The notes under the pieces were generated by a model, which worked only from the letters and a program-made list of their open reading frames with translations, did no database searches and was not told the origin of the DNA. Of a stretch of DNA of 9,734 nucleotides, positions 7,270-9,734 are shown piece by piece. Numbering within the stretch: the stretch's first letter is position 1; each line of letters starts with the position of its first letter. The DNA comes from Deinococcus rhizophilus (GTDB lineage: Bacteria > Deinococcota > Deinococci > Deinococcales > Deinococcaceae): the NCBI RefSeq assembly GCF_030271215.1, contig NZ_JASNGB010000072.1, forward strand, positions 1 to 9,734. Reading direction: 5' to 3'. Made by a program: the position numbers and the translations under genes.

Positions 7270-7385
7270 GGACCCCTGCCGGACCCAGGGAACGGACCCA
7301 CGGAAAAAGGAGAGAACCAGACAGGCTCTCTCCTCGGGGTGGGGCGGGCGACTGGGCTTGGACCAGTCTGGGACCGACAGGGACC
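7270..7385. repeat. Six GGACC direct repeats in two triads
   Basis: GGACC starts at 7270, 7281 and 7294, and again at 7360, 7371 and 7381. Spacing within triads is 10-13 bases, about one helical turn, with four of the six extended to GGACCC. Such phased direct repeats often mark regulator binding sites in a shared divergent promoter region. Chance in GC-rich DNA cannot be ruled out. Confidence 0.4.
7304..7334 (-). terminator. Minus-strand intrinsic terminator-like hairpin
   Basis: Read on the minus strand, AGGAGAGA (7334-7327) pairs with TCTCTCCT (7315-7308) across an 11-base loop and is followed by T residues (7308-7304). This is the most classic intrinsic terminator shape in the window, but the gene upstream of it on that strand cannot be identified; antisense transcripts from the kinase region or a lost gene are possible sources. 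Confidence 0.45.
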
Positions 7386-7591
7386 CGCTCGCGCGTCCGT
7401 GTTGAGAAGGTGGACGCCTCCCTTCCAGAAGAGACCCGGCGGCTGCGCCCGCCCTTCGGCGGGAGCCTGCCCTGGCGGCGGGGGGCGGGGTCCGGCTGGT
7501 CGAGGGCCGCGAGCGTGCCCGCCGCGCGGCCCAGGCGGCCGAGCAGGCCCTGCAGGCCGAACGCGCCCGCGCCGAGGGCGCCTTTCACGCG

Positions 7592-8677
7592 GTGGGCGAG
7601 GCCCTGATCGTGACCGACGGCGCCCACCGGGTCCGACTCGCCAACCCGGCGGCCCGGTCCCTGCTGGGCGCCGCCCTGACCGAGGGCCGCGACCTGCGGG
7701 AGGTCACGCAGTTCCGGGCCACGCTTGACCGGGCACCCTTTGACCCCAGTGCTTTCTGGGGCCAGCCCGAGGCAGCGGCCCTGCCCGAGGGGGTCACGCT
7801 GGTCACGCCGGGGGGGGCGCGGTTGGTGGAGGGAGCGCTGGCGCCCGTGCTGGGGCCGGGCGCGGGCGCCGGGTGGGTGCTGGTGCTGCGTGACGTGGGG
7901 CCGCTGCGGGCACGGGTGGTCGCGGCGCTGGAGGAGGGGGAGCGCCGGGTGCGCGACCACGCCGAGACCCTGGCGCACGTGACCCGCCTCTCCACCCTGG
8001 GCGAGATGAGCGCGGGTCTCGCCCACGAACTCAACCAGCCCCTCACCGCCATCGTGAGCCACGGACAGGCGGCCCTGCGGCTGCTCGGGGACCCGGAGCG
8101 CGACGAGGCCCGCGTGCGCCGCTCGGTGGAGGCGACCGTGACCCAGGCCAAGCGGGCGGCGAGCGTGATCGTGCACCTGCGGACCCTGGTGCGGCGGGCG
8201 CCCACCCAGACCCGCCCGGTCGACGTGAATCAGGTGCTGGACAACGTCTCGGCGCTGATGGCCCACGAGGCCGAGCAGGCCGACGTGGACCTGCTGACGC
8301 GCTCCAGCCCCCGGCCCCTGACCGTGCCCGCCGACCCGGTGCATCTGGAACAGGTGCTGCTCAACCTCGTGCGCAACGCGGTGGAAGCGGCGCGGGGCAG
8401 CCCCGGCGCCGGGGTGGAGGTCGTCGCCCGCCGCGAGGGTCTCCACGCCCGGATCGAGGTGCGCGACACCGGTCCCGGTCTGGCCGACCCGGTGCGGGAG
8501 CGCCTGTTCACGCCCTTTACCACCACCAAGGCGGGCGGGCTGGGGCTGGGCCTGTCGCTGTCCCAGACGCTGATGCAGGGCATGGGCGGCGACCTGCGCG
8601 GAGAGAACGCTCCCGCCGGGGGCGCGGTCTTTACCGTGACGCTTCCCCTGGCCGTGGAGGTGGGGCCGCGTGCCTGA
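7592..8677 (+). CDS. PAS-domain sensor histidine kinase, N-terminus uncertain
   Basis: From GTG 7592 the product is 361 residues: a small PAS-like region (1-105), a linker helix, then a transmitter domain. Motifs are H-box [18 protein letters not shown] with H145 as phospho-acceptor, N-box NLVRNAVEA with N262, G1 DTGPGL (292-297), F-box LFTPFTTTK (305-313) and G2 GLGLGLSL (316-323). This type resembles FixL/DctB kinases. No membrane segment is visible. GTG 7592 falls inside the PAS fold; the same frame is open back to 7406 and reads a convincing Ala/Glu/Arg-rich helix from about 7490, but has no ATG, GTG or TTG. The natural N-terminus is therefore probably lost or frameshifted near the G-rich run at 7480-7490. 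It overlaps the regulator gene by 8 bases and must be co-translated with it. Confidence 0.8.
   Translation: MGEALIVTDGAHRVRLANPAARSLLGAALTEGRDLREVTQFRATLDRAPFDPSAFWGQPEAAALPEGVTLVTPGGARLVEGALAPVLGPGAGAGWVLVLRDVGPLRARVVAALEEGERRVRDHAETLAHVTRLSTLGEMSAGLAHELNQPLTAIVSHGQAALRLLGDPERDEARVRRSVEATVTQAKRAASVIVHLRTLVRRAPTQTRPVDVNQVLDNVSALMAHEAEQADVDLLTRSSPRPLTVPADPVHLEQVLLNLVRNAVEAARGSPGAGVEVVARREGLHARIEVRDTGPGLADPVRERLFTPFTTTKAGGLGLGLSLSQTLMQGMGGDLRGENAPAGGAVFTVTLPLAVEVGPRA
8656..8660 (+). promoter_or_regulatory. Ribosome binding site for the response regulator
   Basis: GGAGG inside the end of the kinase gene lies 9 bases before GTG 8670 and fixes that start. It allows translation of the regulator from within the kinase message. 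Confidence 0.6.
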
Positions 8678-9299
8678 GTGCCCGCCCACCGAACCCACCA
8701 TCTTTCTGGTCGACGACGACGACGCGGTGCGCGACGCCCTCGCCACCCTGCTGGGGACGGTGGGCTTGAGCGTGCGCGACTACGCGGACCCGCGCACCTT
8801 TCTCGCGCAGTTCGACCGCGAGGCCATCGGCTGCCTGATTCTCGACGTGCGGATGCCGCACGTGAGCGGCCTGCACCTTCAGGAGCAGCTCACGCGCGAG
8901 GGGGTGGACCTTCCGGTGATCGTGATGACCGGGCACGGCGACATCGACGTGTGCCGCCGCGCCTTCAAGGGGGGCGCGGTGGAGTTCCTGACCAAGCCGG
9001 TGGACGAGCTCGCGCTGCTGGAGGCCACGGGCCTGGGCATCCGCACCCACCTCGCACGGCGCACGCGGCTGGCCGCCACCCGGGAAGCCCGGGAAGCGGT
9101 GGCGGGGCTCTCGGCGCGGGAACTCGAGGTGCTGCGGCTGATGGTGGACGGGGCGAGCAACAAGCAGGCCGCCCGCACCCTGGGCATCTCGGCGAGGACG
9201 GTGGAGACGCACCGCGCGAGCATCTTCGGCAAGCTGGGCGTGGCTTCCCTGGCGCAGCTCGTGCGGGTGTACCTCACCAGTCTGGGGGAGGGTCCGTAG
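8670..9299 (+). CDS. FixJ/LuxR-type response regulator
   Basis: The 209-residue product has an N-terminal receiver domain and a C-terminal LuxR-type DNA-binding domain. In the receiver, the acidic cluster DDDD (15-18), phospho-acceptor D59 in LILDVRMP, T87 in VIVMTGHGDID and K109 in LTKP are all present. The HGDID segment followed by AFKGGAVEFLTKP is typical of the FixJ branch. The helix-turn-helix spans about 147-199, with LSARELEVLRLMVDG, NKQAARTLGIS and RTVETHRASIFGKLG. It overlaps the kinase gene by 8 bases and is therefore its cognate partner. Phosphorylation would be expected to free or dimerise the DNA-binding domain. Targets are unknown; the palindrome overlapping its own stop codon and preceding the next gene is one candidate. 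Confidence 0.9.
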   Translation: MPECPPTEPTIFLVDDDDAVRDALATLLGTVGLSVRDYADPRTFLAQFDREAIGCLILDVRMPHVSGLHLQEQLTREGVDLPVIVMTGHGDIDVCRRAFKGGAVEFLTKPVDELALLEATGLGIRTHLARRTRLAATREAREAVAGLSARELEVLRLMVDGASNKQAARTLGISARTVETHRASIFGKLGVASLAQLVRVYLTSLGEGP

Positions 9300-9308
9300 T
9301 TCTACGGA
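9293..9308. promoter_or_regulatory. 16-bp palindrome upstream of the HbpS-like gene
   Basis: TCCGTAG-TT-CTACGGA is a perfect 7-bp inverted repeat around TT. It overlaps the stop codon of the response regulator and is centred about 66 bases before ATG 9367, a distance usual for an activator site if the transcript is leaderless. A dimeric LuxR-type regulator is a natural candidate to bind it, but this is inference. It has no T tail and so does not look like a terminator. Confidence 0.45.
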
Positions 9309-9354
9309 GGCCGCCCCGCACTCGCCCGAATGGTGCGCGGCCGGGCGCCCGCGC

Positions 9355-9360
9355 CAGAGT
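9355..9360 (+). promoter_or_regulatory. Weak leaderless -10 candidate (CAGAGT)
   Basis: CAGAGT lies 6 bases before ATG 9367 and keeps A, A and T at positions 2, 4 and 6 of the -10 consensus. No -35 is visible, which would fit dependence on an activator. Evidence is weak. Confidence 0.25.
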
Positions 9361-9366
9361 GGGGCC

Positions 9367-9734
9367 ATGAACCGGACCCTGATCGCCGCGCTCGCCCTGA
9401 GCCTGCCCGCCGCCGCCCTCGCCCAGACCACCCCGGCCCAGACCACCCCGGCCCAGACCACCCTGGCCCAGACCGCGCCCGTGGCCCCTCAGCCCGCGCC
9501 CCAGCCGGTGCAGCTCGCCACCACGGCCACCGTGCCCCAGGCGAGCCTCAGCCTCGCGGCCGCCCTGCGCGTCGCCCAGCTCACCGTGCAGAACTGCGCC
9601 GGGCGGGGGTACAGCGTCGCGGCGACCGTCGTGGACCGGGCCGGGACCATCCTGGCCGTCGCCCGCGCCGAGACTGCCGGGCCGCACACGGTGGACGCGA
9701 GCTTCCGCAAGGCCTACACCAGCGCCTCGGCCCG
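9367..9734 (+). CDS. Secreted GlcG/HbpS-like (DUF336) protein, partial
   Basis: The frame opens at ATG 9367 and runs off the window, giving 122 visible residues. Residues 1-19 form a Sec signal peptide (short basic start, hydrophobic LIAALALSLPAAA, ALA cleavage before Gln20). A Thr/Gln/Pro/Ala-rich linker follows (20-58), starting with repeated AQTTP units. From about residue 59 the sequence matches the haem-degrading/GlcG/HbpS fold: SLSLAAALRVAQLTVQNCAG, then YSVAATVVDRAGTILAVARAE and FRKAYTSASA. Family members bind haem or act as accessory proteins; HbpS of Streptomyces is exported and controls the SenS kinase. A single Cys (78) is visible. It stands 67 bases after a kinase-regulator pair in the same direction, which suggests a functional link. 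The C-terminal half is not seen, so the haem-binding residues cannot be judged. Confidence 0.8.
   Translation, partial: MNRTLIAALALSLPAAALAQTTPAQTTPAQTTLAQTAPVAPQPAPQPVQLATTATVPQASLSLAAALRVAQLTVQNCAGRGYSVAATVVDRAGTILAVARAETAGPHTVDASFRKAYTSASA
9421..9480 (+). repeat. 15-bp tandem repeat at the signal peptide cleavage site
   Basis: Four units of a 15-bp repeat of the GCCCAGACCACCCCG type are seen. Units 1 and 2 are identical, the third differs by one base and the fourth by several. They encode AQTTP, AQTTP, AQTTL and AQTAP, starting at the last residue of the signal peptide. The unit length keeps the frame when copy number changes. Confidence 0.85.

Larger units (their letters stand above)
7196..7591. 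other. Divergent intergenic region with damaged kinase 5' end
   Basis: This 396-base stretch separates the minus-strand uvrA2-type gene from the plus-strand kinase. It contains the uvrA2 -10 element, two triads of GGACC repeats, a minus-strand hairpin with a T tail, and from about 7490 onward codons in the kinase frame that clearly belong to a helix leading into its PAS domain. No complete gene lies in it. Confidence 0.6.

Noticed and set aside
4829..7405. An 858-codon plus-strand frame opposite the uvrA2-type gene
   Set aside because: It is the antisense shadow of a clearly real gene. Its His/Arg/Gln/Pro-rich product matches no family.
7196..8746. Extension of the minus-strand uvrA2 frame upstream of 7195
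   Set aside because: The added residues are antisense to the kinase and resemble no protein, whereas ATG 7195 begins directly before the family-conserved N-terminus.
8631..9461. Minus-strand 276-codon frame opposite the response regulator
   Set aside because: It is antisense to a well-supported regulator gene, with no motifs of its own.
1..9734. tRNA, rRNA, CRISPR array, or intact insertion sequence
   Set aside because: No cloverleaf, repeat-spacer pattern, transposase motif or paired terminal repeat was seen on reading both strands by eye.

Overview
The window is very GC-rich chromosomal DNA from a Deinococcus-like bacterium. This rests on codon use, on close resemblance of several proteins to Deinococcus families (HelD-type helicase IV, UvrA2), and on repeated -10-like hexamers placed only 6-9 bases before start codons with no Shine-Dalgarno sequence, the leaderless arrangement common in that group. 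The assignment is recognition from memory, not a database result.

Layout. 1-422 is a lower-GC stretch without a convincing gene that holds two palindromes. 423-521 is a possible 32-codon leader ORF whose stop overlaps the GTG start of a HelD/helicase IV-type superfamily 1 ATPase (518-2701). Next come a small cupin (2801-3139), a solitary class I ketol-acid reductoisomerase-like gene (3189-4199) and a 62-residue protein of unknown function (4289-4477), all on the plus strand. A convergent intergenic region (4478-4666) carries a symmetric nested inverted repeat and a second GC-rich hairpin. On the minus strand, 7195-4667 encodes a UvrA2-type (class II) excinuclease ATPase.

The divergent region 7196-7591 contains six GGACC repeats in two triads, a minus-strand terminator-like hairpin with no obvious gene to serve, and the apparently damaged 5' end of a PAS histidine kinase. 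The kinase (7592-8677) overlaps a FixJ/LuxR-type response regulator (8670-9299). A secreted GlcG/HbpS-like (DUF336, haem-binding family) protein starts at 9367 and runs off the window.

How the genes fit together. The HelD-like ATPase and UvrA2 both belong to families tied to nucleic-acid maintenance, but they are not in one operon. The kinase, regulator and HbpS-like protein look like one functional unit: a cytoplasmic phosphorelay beside an exported accessory protein, with a 16-bp palindrome placed where a regulator could control the exported protein. The layout recalls the HbpS-SenS-SenR haem/redox system of Streptomyces, although this kinase has no visible membrane segment and the regulator is FixJ-like. 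That link is inference. No tRNA, rRNA, CRISPR array or intact insertion sequence was seen.
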